Below are positions 18,442 to 26,292 of a stretch of DNA of 64,000 nt, piece by piece; the stretch's first letter is position 1; every line of letters starts with the position of its first letter. The translations under genes and the position numbers were made by a program. The notes under the pieces are model-generated. The model had not been told where the DNA came from and searched no databases. It worked only from the letters and a program-made list of their open reading frames with translations. The DNA comes from Photobacterium gaetbulicola Gung47 (GTDB lineage: Bacteria > Pseudomonadota > Gammaproteobacteria > Enterobacterales > Vibrionaceae). The stretch spans positions 3,038,001 to 3,102,000 of the forward strand of contig CP005974.1 of assembly GCA_000940995.1 (NCBI GenBank). Direction: 5' to 3'.

Positions 18442-18981
18442 ATGAAGCAACTAATTGATTTTATTCCTCTGGTCGTATTCTTTATTCTCTATAAAACTCA
18501 TGATATCTATGTCGCGACCGGGGCATTGATTATCGCCACGGCGATTCAGGTGGCTGTCACCTGGATGCTGTATAAGAAGGTCGAGAAAATGCAGTTGGTG
18601 ACGTTTGTCATGGTTGCCGTGTTTGGCGGGCTAACCCTTTTCATGCACGATGACAACTTCATCAAGTGGAAAGTCACCATTGTTTACGGCATTTTTGCTG
18701 TTGGCTTGGCCATCAGCCAGTACCTAGGCAAGCCATTGATAAAAGGCATGTTAGGCAATGAGCTCAGCCTTCCGGACAACGTCTGGAACCGAATAAACAG
18801 CGCCTGGGCACTGTTTTTCGTTGTATGTGCCGTCGTGAATGTCTATATTGCCTTCCGCCTGCCACTGGACGTGTGGGTTAATTTCAAAGTCTTCGGGCTA
18901 TTGATTCTGACTTTGATCTTCACCCTTGCCACCGGCGGCTATATTTACCACCATATGCCAAAAGAACCTGATTCAGAATAG
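18442..18981 (+). CDS. yciB: YciB inner-membrane protein (septation protein A family)
   Basis: 179 residues, five predicted membrane segments. MKQLIDFIPLVVFFILYK and the central VFGGLTLFMHDDNFIKWKVT closely follow E. coli YciB, which works with DcrB in envelope integrity and also interacts with cell elongation and division proteins. The frame can be extended four codons to a GTG at 18430, but the family starts at the ATG at 18442. The next gene, yciA, begins 14 bp later; the yciB-yciA-yciI order near trp is conserved. Confidence 0.95.
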   Translation: MKQLIDFIPLVVFFILYKTHDIYVATGALIIATAIQVAVTWMLYKKVEKMQLVTFVMVAVFGGLTLFMHDDNFIKWKVTIVYGIFAVGLAISQYLGKPLIKGMLGNELSLPDNVWNRINSAWALFFVVCAVVNVYIAFRLPLDVWVNFKVFGLLILTLIFTLATGGYIYHHMPKEPDSE

Positions 18982-18995
18982 TACAGAGTCGCATC

Positions 18996-19391
18996 ATGAC
19001 ATCAGAAAATAATATTCCTCGCGGGCAGTTACTGCTTCGCACTCTTGCAATGCCAGCCGATACAAACGCCAACGGCGATATCTTTGGTGGCTGGATTATG
19101 TCTCAACTTGACCTCGCTGGTGCCATCTTGGCGAAAGAAATTTCAGGTGGCCGTGTCGTAACTGTGTCTGTAGATAGCATTGCTTTCAAGGCGCCTGTCA
19201 GCGTGGGGGACGTTGTATGCTGCTACGGCGAATGCTGCCGGATCGGTAACTCTTCGATGAGCGTTGCGCTAGAGGTATGGGTCAAGCCTGTTGCCATTGA
19301 TGCTGTCGGTGAACGCTACCGCGTATGTGAAGCAACATTCAACTATGTTGCCATTGACAGCAACGGCCGCCCTCGTCCAGTTAAAAAGTAA
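18996..19391 (+). CDS. yciA: Acyl-CoA thioester hydrolase YciA
   Basis: 131-residue hot-dog-fold thioesterase. The acidic catalytic residue is in ANGDIFGGWIMSQLDLA near residue 24-40, and VDSIAFKAPVSVGDVV is typical. YciA hydrolyses a broad range of acyl-CoAs. Cotranscription with yciB is likely (14-bp gap); a terminator follows. Confidence 0.95.
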   Translation: MTSENNIPRGQLLLRTLAMPADTNANGDIFGGWIMSQLDLAGAILAKEISGGRVVTVSVDSIAFKAPVSVGDVVCCYGECCRIGNSSMSVALEVWVKPVAIDAVGERYRVCEATFNYVAIDSNGRPRPVKK

Positions 19392-19494
19392 GCTCACAGT
19401 GCCAATCTTTATAAGTCATTGAATTATGAAATTTGCGTTATAAATTTTGCTCACAGACTTATGTAGACTGGTATGCAACACCATCGAGTTCCGC

Positions 19495-19530
19495 AAAAAA
19501 GCCCTAACATAATGCTAGGGCTTTTTTTTT
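19495..19530 (+). terminator. Terminator after yciA
   Basis: AAAAAAGCCCTA / TAGGGCTTTTTT stem around a nine-base loop, then a long T-run. Confidence 0.93.
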
Positions 19531-19623
19531 CATTTATGATAGGAAAAATTTATCACTCATTGTCACCTCACCTTCCGTTTCACCAGCGTATTGTGGGGCC
19601 GGCAGTTACATGGAGAGAGCTAC

Positions 19624-19923
19624 ATGTGGTACGTTATTTTTTCCCAGGATGTCGAAAACAGCCTTGAGCGCCGCCTTGGCGTGCGTGAAAAACATCTAGC
19701 ACGCTTGAAAGACTTGCAAGAGCAGGGTCGCCTGCTGGTCGCCGGACCGATGCCGGCAATCGACAGCGAGAATCCTGGTGAGGCAGGCTTTACCGGCTCG
19801 ACCGTGATCGCCGAATTTAACTCTATTGACGACGCCCAGGCATGGGCCGATGCCGACCCGTATATTGAAGCCGGTGTCTACGAAAAGGTTATCGTCAAGC
19901 CGTTCAAGAAAGTACTCCCATAA
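19624..19923 (+). CDS. yciI: YciI family protein
   Basis: 99-residue YCII domain protein with a ferredoxin-like fold. The His-Asp pair proposed for the family active site is visible in the first third (VREKHLARLKDL) and in the ADADPYIEAGVYEKVIVKPF stretch. The enzymatic role is unknown. GGAGAGAG precedes the ATG. The longest frame begins at 19591, upstream of this site, and is not supported. Confidence 0.92.
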   Translation: MWYVIFSQDVENSLERRLGVREKHLARLKDLQEQGRLLVAGPMPAIDSENPGEAGFTGSTVIAEFNSIDDAQAWADADPYIEAGVYEKVIVKPFKKVLP

Positions 19924-19947
19924 TCCGTCATATGAGATAACAACGTT

Positions 19948-20337
19948 ATGCTAAAACGCACCCTCGTTTTATTAGGCGCTGTCTTGTTGGCTGGCTGCGC
20001 GTCAAACTCCGAGCAGCAGGCAATCATGGATCTGGCAAAAGCCCGCGCCATGGCCATAAACAACAAGGCGCCATACGAGAAGATCGACCAATATCAGATC
20101 ATGAAAGCCCAGGCGCGGGAAAACATTGTCGAGATCACCATTTTATATGGTGGTGGTGGTAAGACGCCGCCAACGCGGGCCGCCAAGAGTGCTGCGCTCA
20201 ACTATTGCAACAGTGCAGAGTTAAGCCCGATGGTGAGCGAGGGTGTGAACTACAATATCGTAATTATGGATATGCGTGGCCGCCCGATGGTGACGCAGCC
20301 GATCACTGCTGAGGTTTGTAGTCAATTAGCGAATTAG
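19948..20337 (+). CDS. AspS/GspS-beta type lipoprotein, type II secretion pilotin
   Basis: 129 residues. A lipoprotein signal peptide ends in the lipobox LLAGC (Cys at 17). The body has the LAKARA start, an EGVNYNIVIMDMRGRP block and two cysteines (LNYCNS and EVCSQL) matching the disulfide of AspS/YghG. AspS pilots the GspD secretin to the outer membrane in Vibrio and in enterotoxigenic E. coli. No other secretion genes are in the window, and orphan location is the rule for this pilotin. I base the call on motif recall, so a small chance of an unrelated lipoprotein remains. Confidence 0.75.
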   Translation: MLKRTLVLLGAVLLAGCASNSEQQAIMDLAKARAMAINNKAPYEKIDQYQIMKAQARENIVEITILYGGGGKTPPTRAAKSAALNYCNSAELSPMVSEGVNYNIVIMDMRGRPMVTQPITAEVCSQLAN

Positions 20338-20385
20338 TAACGGGCGATTGGCGTTTTTTACCCGCAATCAACCCAACCAACTGAA

Positions 20386-20495
20386 GCTTTATACAGCTGG
20401 ATAAAATTTCAAAACTTAGCCTTCAGGGAAGAAGGCTTAGAGCTACATGGACGTACTCGTGCGCTTTTGAAATTTTCATCCTGATGATTTAAAGC
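20386..20495. repeat. Nested palindromic repeat, copy A
   Basis: 110-bp imperfect palindrome. The outer arms GCTTTA/TAAAGC and GGAT/ATCC enclose a perfect 12-bp arm AAAATTTCAAAA (20403-20414) with TTTTGAAATTTT (20465-20476). Inside is a hairpin AGCCTTC/GAAGGCT. Its reverse complement aligns with the element at 26163-26274. It lies between two convergent genes. Confidence 0.8.
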
Positions 20496-20501
20496 CCTCG
20501 A

Positions 20502-20530
20502 AAAAACGCCAGCTTTGCTGGCGTTTTTCT
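20502..20530. terminator. Bidirectional terminator between pilotin and methyltransferase genes
   Basis: Perfect 12-bp stem AAAAACGCCAGC / GCTGGCGTTTTT with a TTT loop. Confidence 0.93.
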
Positions 20531-20545
20531 TTTGGAACTGGGGAA

Positions 20546-21484
20546 TTACCCGCGCTCAAACAGCAGTACTTTCAGACCACCTTCCGGGTCGATATCCTTG
20601 AACTCCGGCGGATTTTCCAAGCGGTGCTGATAGGCAAGCTCCGGCGCTTCGGCAGCCATTCCCTCAATCAAGAAGGATGATGACACACCCGGGTCATTCA
20701 CGCAGGCCAATACTTGGCCATTCTCGGTCAGCAATTCCGGCAAGCGGCGCAAGATTTTCTGATAATCCTTAGTCAAGGCAAAACTGCCTTTTTGGAACGA
20801 TGGCGGATCGATGATGATCAGATCATACGGCCCAAGCTTGCGTACCTTACCCCACGATTTAAACAGTTCATGGCCAAGGAAACTCACCTTCGACAGGTCG
20901 TGCTTATTCAGGTGGTGGTTGTCCCGACCACGGCTCAAGGCTGCCTTGGCCATATCCAAGTTGACCACATGCTCTGCCCCACCAGCAATTGCAGCAACAG
21001 AGAAACCACAGGTGTAAGCGAACAAATTCAATACTCGCTTGCCTTCGGCATGACGCATTACCCAATCACGGCCGTAGCGCATATCTAGGAACAGGCCGTT
21101 ATTTTGCTTGCGGCCAAGATCCAACTTAAACGTAAGGCCATTCTCTACCACATCCTGGTACTCTCGGCTTTCGCCCCAAAGCACTTCCATTGGTGAGCCT
21201 TGACGGTCACGGTGCTGCAAAAGCAGAGAAGTCGCACCGGATTGTTGCCAAACTGGCGTACCGGCCAAGGTTTCAAGTATACGGTGCAGCTGTACCAAAA
21301 ACTCTTCTGATGGCTCTTTGAACAATGAAACCAGCACCTGGCCACTTAGCCAATCCACAGTCAACTGTTCAAGCCCCGGCCAACAGCGGCCACGGCCATG
21401 GAATAACCGACGCACTTCATTTGGCGGTGTCGCCAGCTCTGCCATTAGGTGTTGCTCAAGGTTTTTTACTGCACTCGGTTCCAT
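20546..21484 (-). CDS. Class I SAM-dependent methyltransferase, RlmI-like
   Basis: 312 residues. The SAM-binding motif NLFAYTCGFSVAAIAGG is near residue 152, the acidic end of strand 2 is in VVNLDMAKAAL, and the catalytic-site motif IIIDPPSFQKGSF is near 222. The layout resembles the catalytic half of RlmI (m5C1962 of 23S rRNA) and related proteins, but the N-terminal PUA domain of RlmI is absent or replaced. The target is therefore likely a nucleic acid but not proven. Transcribed leftward after the small basic gene at 21550. Confidence 0.85.
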   Translation of the reverse strand: MEPSAVKNLEQHLMAELATPPNEVRRLFHGRGRCWPGLEQLTVDWLSGQVLVSLFKEPSEEFLVQLHRILETLAGTPVWQQSGATSLLLQHRDRQGSPMEVLWGESREYQDVVENGLTFKLDLGRKQNNGLFLDMRYGRDWVMRHAEGKRVLNLFAYTCGFSVAAIAGGAEHVVNLDMAKAALSRGRDNHHLNKHDLSKVSFLGHELFKSWGKVRKLGPYDLIIIDPPSFQKGSFALTKDYQKILRRLPELLTENGQVLACVNDPGVSSSFLIEGMAAEAPELAYQHRLENPPEFKDIDPEGGLKVLLFERG

Positions 21485-21549
21485 AGTTCTACTGCTTTGG
21501 GAAATTCAGGGGCGGTAGTATACCAAACACCGTCGCGGCAAAGATAATA

Positions 21550-21759
21550 TTAAGCCACGAGCTTAAGGTTTTCTTGTTCGGGTTGACGATAGCTGGCGAG
21601 GTGGACGTATTCGGCCTGAAGGCGGACTTGGCGTTGGCGGCGAGTGCGGTGTTTGACTAATTTGCGTTGTCGACGAAATGACGCCAGCCCCCAAAAACGT
21701 GATTGATTCTTTTTTTTCTTTAATCGCATACGAAGCGACACGGAGCGGGTAAGGCGCAT
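21550..21759 (-). CDS. Small highly basic protein of unknown function
   Basis: 69 residues, about one third Arg or Lys, with blocks such as RLKKKKNQSR and KHRTRRQRQVRLQ, and no hydrophobic segment. I do not recognise the family. It is supported as a gene by a perfect TATAAT on the same strand (21799-21794), a GTCTAGG/CCTAGAC hairpin at the predicted RNA 5' end and GAGA before the ATG. The composition would suit an RNA- or ribosome-binding protein, but that is inference. It precedes the methyltransferase gene by 65 bp and could be its operon leader. Confidence 0.5.
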   Translation of the reverse strand: MRLTRSVSLRMRLKKKKNQSRFWGLASFRRQRKLVKHRTRRQRQVRLQAEYVHLASYRQPEQENLKLVA

Positions 21760-21770
21760 ATTGAATCTCA

Positions 21771-21822
21771 GTCTAGGTAAATCCTAGACCGATATTATAA
21801 GGGAAACTTTTCTGTAATGTAA
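21771..21822 (-). promoter_or_regulatory. Promoter with hairpin at the predicted transcript 5' end
   Basis: Minus strand: -10 TATAAT at 21799-21794, weak -35 ATTACA near 21823-21818 (18-bp spacing). The inverted repeat GTCTAGG-TAAAT-CCTAGAC (21771-21789) covers the expected start of transcription and is either an operator or a 5' RNA hairpin. Confidence 0.55.
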
Positions 21823-21990
21823 TTTCAAACGGTTAAAATAACAGCAGCTAGTCGCGAATTAACAATGAAAAACACAAGGCTTGTACAAGTTATTATCATT
21901 AAGCTCTATTTTTCCACATAACTTCGCGAAAAACCGGTTACTTGATAACCAACTGCCCCACGGAAAACCTTGCATAGACGCTATTTGCTA

Positions 21991-22677
21991 TTATCTTTTT
22001 CCTGGCAATACGGGCCATGCCAGCGCCCAAGGCGTAGCCCACTCGGCCAATACCAGCTGAGTCTCTGCCAGGTGCCAAAGTTCACCCTGCTCCGGAGGAC
22101 AAATAAACTGCCACTGGTACCCAGCATACTCGAAGCACAATGCGTAAGCATGCAGATAACCACGATCCGCAAGCTCATTGCCATAGATAGTATCACCGGA
22201 GATCCCGGAGCCGACACTGCGCAGTGCCACGCGGATCTGATGGGTCTTGCCGGTATGCGGTTTGCACAGAAACAGCCGGCGCCCCTGGCCGGCCGCAGCC
22301 GAAAAGAACTGGGTGATCGCCGGATTCTCGCGGCTGTTTTCCAGTTTCCAGCTACTCCGGCGAGAACGGGTCATATCACCGATCACCACCCCTTGCTTCT
22401 TCTTCGGTTTCTTGCTGCCAATCGCCACGTAGAACTTCTCAACGTCACGCTCAGCAAAATTCGCTGACAGCTTGGCGGCGGCCTCGCGGTTGCGGCCAAG
22501 CAATAAGATCCCCGAGGTCATCTTATCCAGGCGATGGATCAGGTAGAGCTGCGCATCCCCACTTTGCTTTGCCACTTCTTGCAACAGCATCACCTCACCA
22601 TCGTCTTTATGTACAGAGACGTCGGGATGTTTGTTGATCACAAGAAAGTCTGGATGGGTGTGGAGAATATCGAACAT
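21991..22677 (-). CDS. RluA-family pseudouridine synthase (TIGR01621 group)
   Basis: 228 residues. The catalytic Asp is in LIHRLDKMTSGILLL near residue 48, and KPHTGKTHQIRVALRSVG is the second signature of the RluA family. No S4 domain is present. The group is found in Vibrio and Shewanella; the RNA target is not known to me. It stands alone, divergent from nothing and followed leftward by the small basic gene. Confidence 0.9.
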   Translation of the reverse strand: MFDILHTHPDFLVINKHPDVSVHKDDGEVMLLQEVAKQSGDAQLYLIHRLDKMTSGILLLGRNREAAAKLSANFAERDVEKFYVAIGSKKPKKKQGVVIGDMTRSRRSSWKLENSRENPAITQFFSAAAGQGRRLFLCKPHTGKTHQIRVALRSVGSGISGDTIYGNELADRGYLHAYALCFEYAGYQWQFICPPEQGELWHLAETQLVLAEWATPWALAWPVLPGKR

Positions 22678-22796
22678 AACTCACTCTTCGTTGTTTGGCG
22701 CTTCGCGGATTGGCTCTTGATTGACAGCTTTAGCCGATAAGGAGTGCGAAGTATACCGCTATTCGGCAGTATTTCCACACCGCCCCAACCGAGCAA

Positions 22797-22823
22797 TAAA
22801 AAGCGGGAGCCGATGGCTCCCGC
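22797..22823 (-). terminator. Terminator of the NSS transporter gene
   Basis: Perfect 9-bp stem GCGGGAGCC / GGCTCCCGC with a GAT loop; on the minus strand it runs into TTTTTA. Confidence 0.93.
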
Positions 22824-22851
22824 AGTTAATCATTGACGCTATAGACAGAAG

Positions 22852-24285
22852 TTACAGCTTCTTGGAAATCAAGGCACCGATACCGATGATGGCAAGGCCC
22901 ATCACCATAATCTCACCTTTACCGCTGTCAAAGCCCGCTTTCACACCTGCGATAGCAACGATAGCGATAGCAAATGGGATCACGTATTTAACTAGGTTGT
23001 ACCATAGGCCAAACAGTGGGAATTTAATTTCACCGTCGTTGGTGATTTCTTTCTCTAGCTCACTGCGGTTCAAGCGCCAGCCGGCAAAAATACATACCAA
23101 CATACCGCCTACCGCTAGGAAAATCTTGTCTGTAAGCAGGTCGAAGATATCAAATGCACCTGTCTCGAACAGTGTTGGGCCCAAGCCGCCAAGCGATAGC
23201 GAAGCGAACACACACAGGAACGCCATTAGAGCACTTGCCGAGAACACTGCTGTTGAACGCTTCATGCCTTTTTCGTCAATCAGGTATGACACAACCACTT
23301 CAAGTAGCGATACAGAAGAAGTCAGTGCCGCTACACTTAGGCCGATGAAGAACAGTAGCGCAAGCAAGAGGCCAACAATGCCGCCCATTTCAGCAAATAG
23401 CTGAGGAACAACAACGAAGATCAGGCCAGGACCAGCAGCTGGCTCCATGCTGAAGGCGAACATGGCAGGGAACATCGCCACACCTGCAAGGATTGCAACA
23501 GCGGTATCCATCGCCGTTACCATTGCCGTGGTTTGTACTAGGTTCTCTTTCTTCTTCAGGTAACTACCGTATGTGATCATACAGCCCATACCCAAGCTGA
23601 GTGAGAAGAAGGCCTGACCAAGCGCAGCCAGTACCACTGTGCTGTCCACTTTCGAGAAGTCTGGTTTGAATAGGAACTCAAGACCTGCCGTTGCCCCTGG
23701 AAGGCTCAGGCCTTTAACTGCTACCAGAATAAGGATGGCAAACAATAGAGGCATCAGGATCTTACCGGCTTTCTCGATACCGCCTGAAATACCCTTGATA
23801 ACCACCAGAATGTTGAACACCAGGTATAGACCCATCCAGAACAGCGGCTGGATTGGGTTAGAGATGAAGCCACCGAAGCTATCACCGATTGCTTCTGGTG
23901 TGCTTAGTAGACCTGTTGCAATTTTATAGATGTACGCGATTGCCCAGCCACCAACGACCGGGTAGAAGCCCATGATCAGTAGGCCACTGACAACACCGAT
24001 AACACCGACGAACGACCAACGGCGATCAGTTGATTTGAAAGCACCTACAGCGGAAAGGCCCGTTTTACGCCCCACGGCAAATTCAGTCAGCATCACGCTG
24101 AAACCGATAACGATCACGAACAATAGGTAAATAGCTACGAAAGCACCACCACCACTCTCACCAGCTGTGTATGGGAACTTCCAGATGTTACCAAGACCTA
24201 CTGCGGATCCTGCCGCGGCCATAACGAAGCCTAATTTTGAACCCCAGCTATCGCGGGGTTGTGTGGTTGTATTAGTAGTAGCCAC
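22852..24285 (-). CDS. Sodium-dependent transporter, NSS/SNF family
   Basis: 477 residues, about eleven to twelve membrane segments. The N-terminus (RDSWGSKLGFVMAAAGSAVG) followed by GNIWKFPY is the unwound first helix of LeuT-type transporters, with the RxxW pair that closes the cytoplasmic gate. Sodium/substrate residues in segment 6 appear as GQAFFSLSLGMGCMITYGSY. Bacterial members carry amino acids such as leucine, tyrosine or tryptophan. The two TyrR-like boxes upstream suggest an aromatic amino acid, but the sequence alone does not settle the substrate. Confidence 0.92.
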   Translation of the reverse strand: MATTNTTTQPRDSWGSKLGFVMAAAGSAVGLGNIWKFPYTAGESGGGAFVAIYLLFVIVIGFSVMLTEFAVGRKTGLSAVGAFKSTDRRWSFVGVIGVVSGLLIMGFYPVVGGWAIAYIYKIATGLLSTPEAIGDSFGGFISNPIQPLFWMGLYLVFNILVVIKGISGGIEKAGKILMPLLFAILILVAVKGLSLPGATAGLEFLFKPDFSKVDSTVVLAALGQAFFSLSLGMGCMITYGSYLKKKENLVQTTAMVTAMDTAVAILAGVAMFPAMFAFSMEPAAGPGLIFVVVPQLFAEMGGIVGLLLALLFFIGLSVAALTSSVSLLEVVVSYLIDEKGMKRSTAVFSASALMAFLCVFASLSLGGLGPTLFETGAFDIFDLLTDKIFLAVGGMLVCIFAGWRLNRSELEKEITNDGEIKFPLFGLWYNLVKYVIPFAIAIVAIAGVKAGFDSGKGEIMVMGLAIIGIGALISKKL

Positions 24286-24347
24286 GTTCTCTCCAAGGTT
24301 CTGTTGTGTTTGCTAGAGTTTGCTTACGTAGGCGTATAAAATTGTTG

Positions 24348-24377
24348 TGTAAACGTAAATGTAAACCTACATGTACA
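24348..24377 (-). promoter_or_regulatory. Tandem TyrR-like boxes upstream of the NSS transporter gene
   Basis: Plus-strand TGTAAA (24360-24365), six bases, then TGTACA (24372-24377), matching the TyrR box TGTAAA-N6-TTTACA in 11 of 12 defined positions. A second half-box TGTAAA starts at 24348, twelve bases before. This resembles the strong/weak box pairs of TyrR operators. They are about 60-90 bp before the start codon. The rest of the 376-bp gap to cls is AT-rich and holds nothing else I can name. Confidence 0.5.
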
Positions 24378-24661
24378 CTTATAAGGTTCTCAATAACGCT
24401 CTACATATGGCAAGTAAAACAGGTTGCGATTAGAATGTGAAGCCCGCGCATCTACTTTTTGATCATTTACTGCTTTTCGGCCTCATTTCTTTCTTTTTTG
24501 CTTATTTTTTGCACTCTCACTGCGTGCAAATTTTACATTACTCATACAATTCAGTGATTTCTCCTTATCAAACATAGCACATAAATGGCAGAAAATTTCG
24601 CTGGTATTCCTCTAGTTTCAATGCAAAATAGAGTAATACATCCAACTCATTAAAAATAAAG

Positions 24662-26119
24662 ATGGAACAGTTTTATCAAGTCCTGGCTTGGGCAAGCGTC
24701 TTCTTCTATTGGCTGATAATTGCTGCCGTAACCATGCGCATTGTCTTTAAGCGCAGAGTGGTCGGCGTCTCCCTCGCCTGGCTCATGATTATCTATATCA
24801 TCCCAATTGGCGGGGTGATCGCATATCTATTATTCGGTGAACTCAATTTAGGCAAGAAGCGCGCCCAGCGTGCCGAGGTCATGTTCGAGCCCTTTGCCGA
24901 CTGGTTCCAGCGACTCAATGACTGCCCCGGCCACCAGCCGGAACTGATGAGCGAACATGCCCGCCCTATCAGTGATTTATGCGAAAATCGCCTGGGTATC
25001 CCGGCACTGAGCGGCAATATCCTGTCACTACAGGATTCGCCGCAGACCATCCTGCGCTCCCTCATCGATGACATTCACCAGGCCAACAACTCCATTCAAA
25101 TGGAATTTTACATCTGGCACCCCGGCGGGCTGGCCGACGAAGTGGCGACCGCGCTGATCATGGCAGCCAAGCGTGGGGTCGACGTCAGAATATTACTCGA
25201 TGCTGCAGGCAGCATGCGTTTCTTCCGCTCCCATTGGCCAAAATTGATGCGTCATGCTGGTATCGAAATCGTCGAAGCATTATCTGTTACCCCATTTAGG
25301 ATGTTCCTGCGCCGGATGGACTTGCGCCAGCATCGCAAAATCGTCGTCATCGACGAGAAAATCGGTTATACCGGCTCGATGAACCTGGTCGATCCGGCCT
25401 ATTTCAAAACGGATGCCGGCGTCGGCCAGTGGATCGATGTCATGGTCAGGGTTACGGGGCCATCCGTCGCGGTCCTTAACGGCATCCAGGCCTGGGACTG
25501 GGAAGTGGAAACCGGGGAGCGCTTCTTGCCTAAATTGCCAGAGTGTACGTTGCCAAGCTCAGTAGAAGCCTCCGATATGATCCAGGTGATCCCATCCGGA
25601 CCGGGAATGCCCGATGAAATCATCCACCAAGCTCTGTTGCTAAGCATTTACCAAGCCAAGGAGAGCGTGGTCATCACCACGCCCTATTTTGTACCGAGCG
25701 AGAATTTGCTGCACGCGATGAAAGGGGCTGCCCACCGTGGCGTCACCGTAGATATCATCATTCCCGATAAGAATGACTCCATCATGGTGGAATGGGCCAG
25801 CCGCTCTTTCTTTTCCGAGCTACTTGCCGCCGGAGTTCGCATCCACCGCTTTCATGGCGGGTTGCTGCACACCAAGTCGGTAGTGATTGACAATACCCAC
25901 TGCCTGATCGGTACGGTCAACTTGGATATGCGCAGCCTGTGGTTGAACTTCGAAGTCACCCTGGCAGTGGATAACGCCGAGTTCACCAAGCAGCTGAACT
26001 GGCTGCAAAAGGAATATATGAGTGACGCGAGTGTGGTCGACAGAAGAGAATGGGAAAAGCGGCGGGTCAGCAACAAACTGATTGAACAGTTCTTTTATAT
26101 GTTTAGCCCGTTGTTGTAG
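24662..26119 (+). CDS. cls: Cardiolipin synthase A
   Basis: 485 residues, phospholipase D superfamily. Two N-terminal membrane segments (about residues 5-25 and 38-58) anchor it in the inner membrane. The two HKD motifs are RQHRKIVVIDEKIGYTGSMN near 224 and LLHTKSVVIDNTHCLIGTVN near 402. It condenses two phosphatidylglycerols to cardiolipin and glycerol. Length and layout equal E. coli ClsA (486). No strong ribosome binding site is visible. Confidence 0.96.
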   Translation: MEQFYQVLAWASVFFYWLIIAAVTMRIVFKRRVVGVSLAWLMIIYIIPIGGVIAYLLFGELNLGKKRAQRAEVMFEPFADWFQRLNDCPGHQPELMSEHARPISDLCENRLGIPALSGNILSLQDSPQTILRSLIDDIHQANNSIQMEFYIWHPGGLADEVATALIMAAKRGVDVRILLDAAGSMRFFRSHWPKLMRHAGIEIVEALSVTPFRMFLRRMDLRQHRKIVVIDEKIGYTGSMNLVDPAYFKTDAGVGQWIDVMVRVTGPSVAVLNGIQAWDWEVETGERFLPKLPECTLPSSVEASDMIQVIPSGPGMPDEIIHQALLLSIYQAKESVVITTPYFVPSENLLHAMKGAAHRGVTVDIIIPDKNDSIMVEWASRSFFSELLAAGVRIHRFHGGLLHTKSVVIDNTHCLIGTVNLDMRSLWLNFEVTLAVDNAEFTKQLNWLQKEYMSDASVVDRREWEKRRVSNKLIEQFFYMFSPLL

Positions 26120-26162
26120 AACTTACCGACTAACCGATATCATCAAACTGTATCAAATTTCA

Positions 26163-26274
26163 ATTTGGCAGAATGAATTTTCAAAACGCATAAACACATC
26201 CATGTCGCTCCACCCTGGAGCGACAGCCCGTGCCTTCCCTGGCGGGTAGGTTTTGAAAACCCAAACTGCCAAAT
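26163..26274. repeat. Nested palindromic repeat, copy B
   Basis: 112-bp imperfect palindrome. Outer arms ATTTGGCAG (26163-26171) with CTGCCAAAT (26266-26274); inner arms TTTTCAAAAC (26178-26187) with GTTTTGAAAA (26250-26259). Between them are the perfect hairpin GTCGCTCCA-CCC-TGGAGCGAC (26204-26224) and a second stem whose loop is TTCCCT. Homologous to the element at 20386-20495 in the opposite orientation. It lies between convergent cls and the hydrolase gene and may also act as their terminator. Confidence 0.8.
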
Positions 26275-26292
26275 CTACAAATCAAATCAGGT

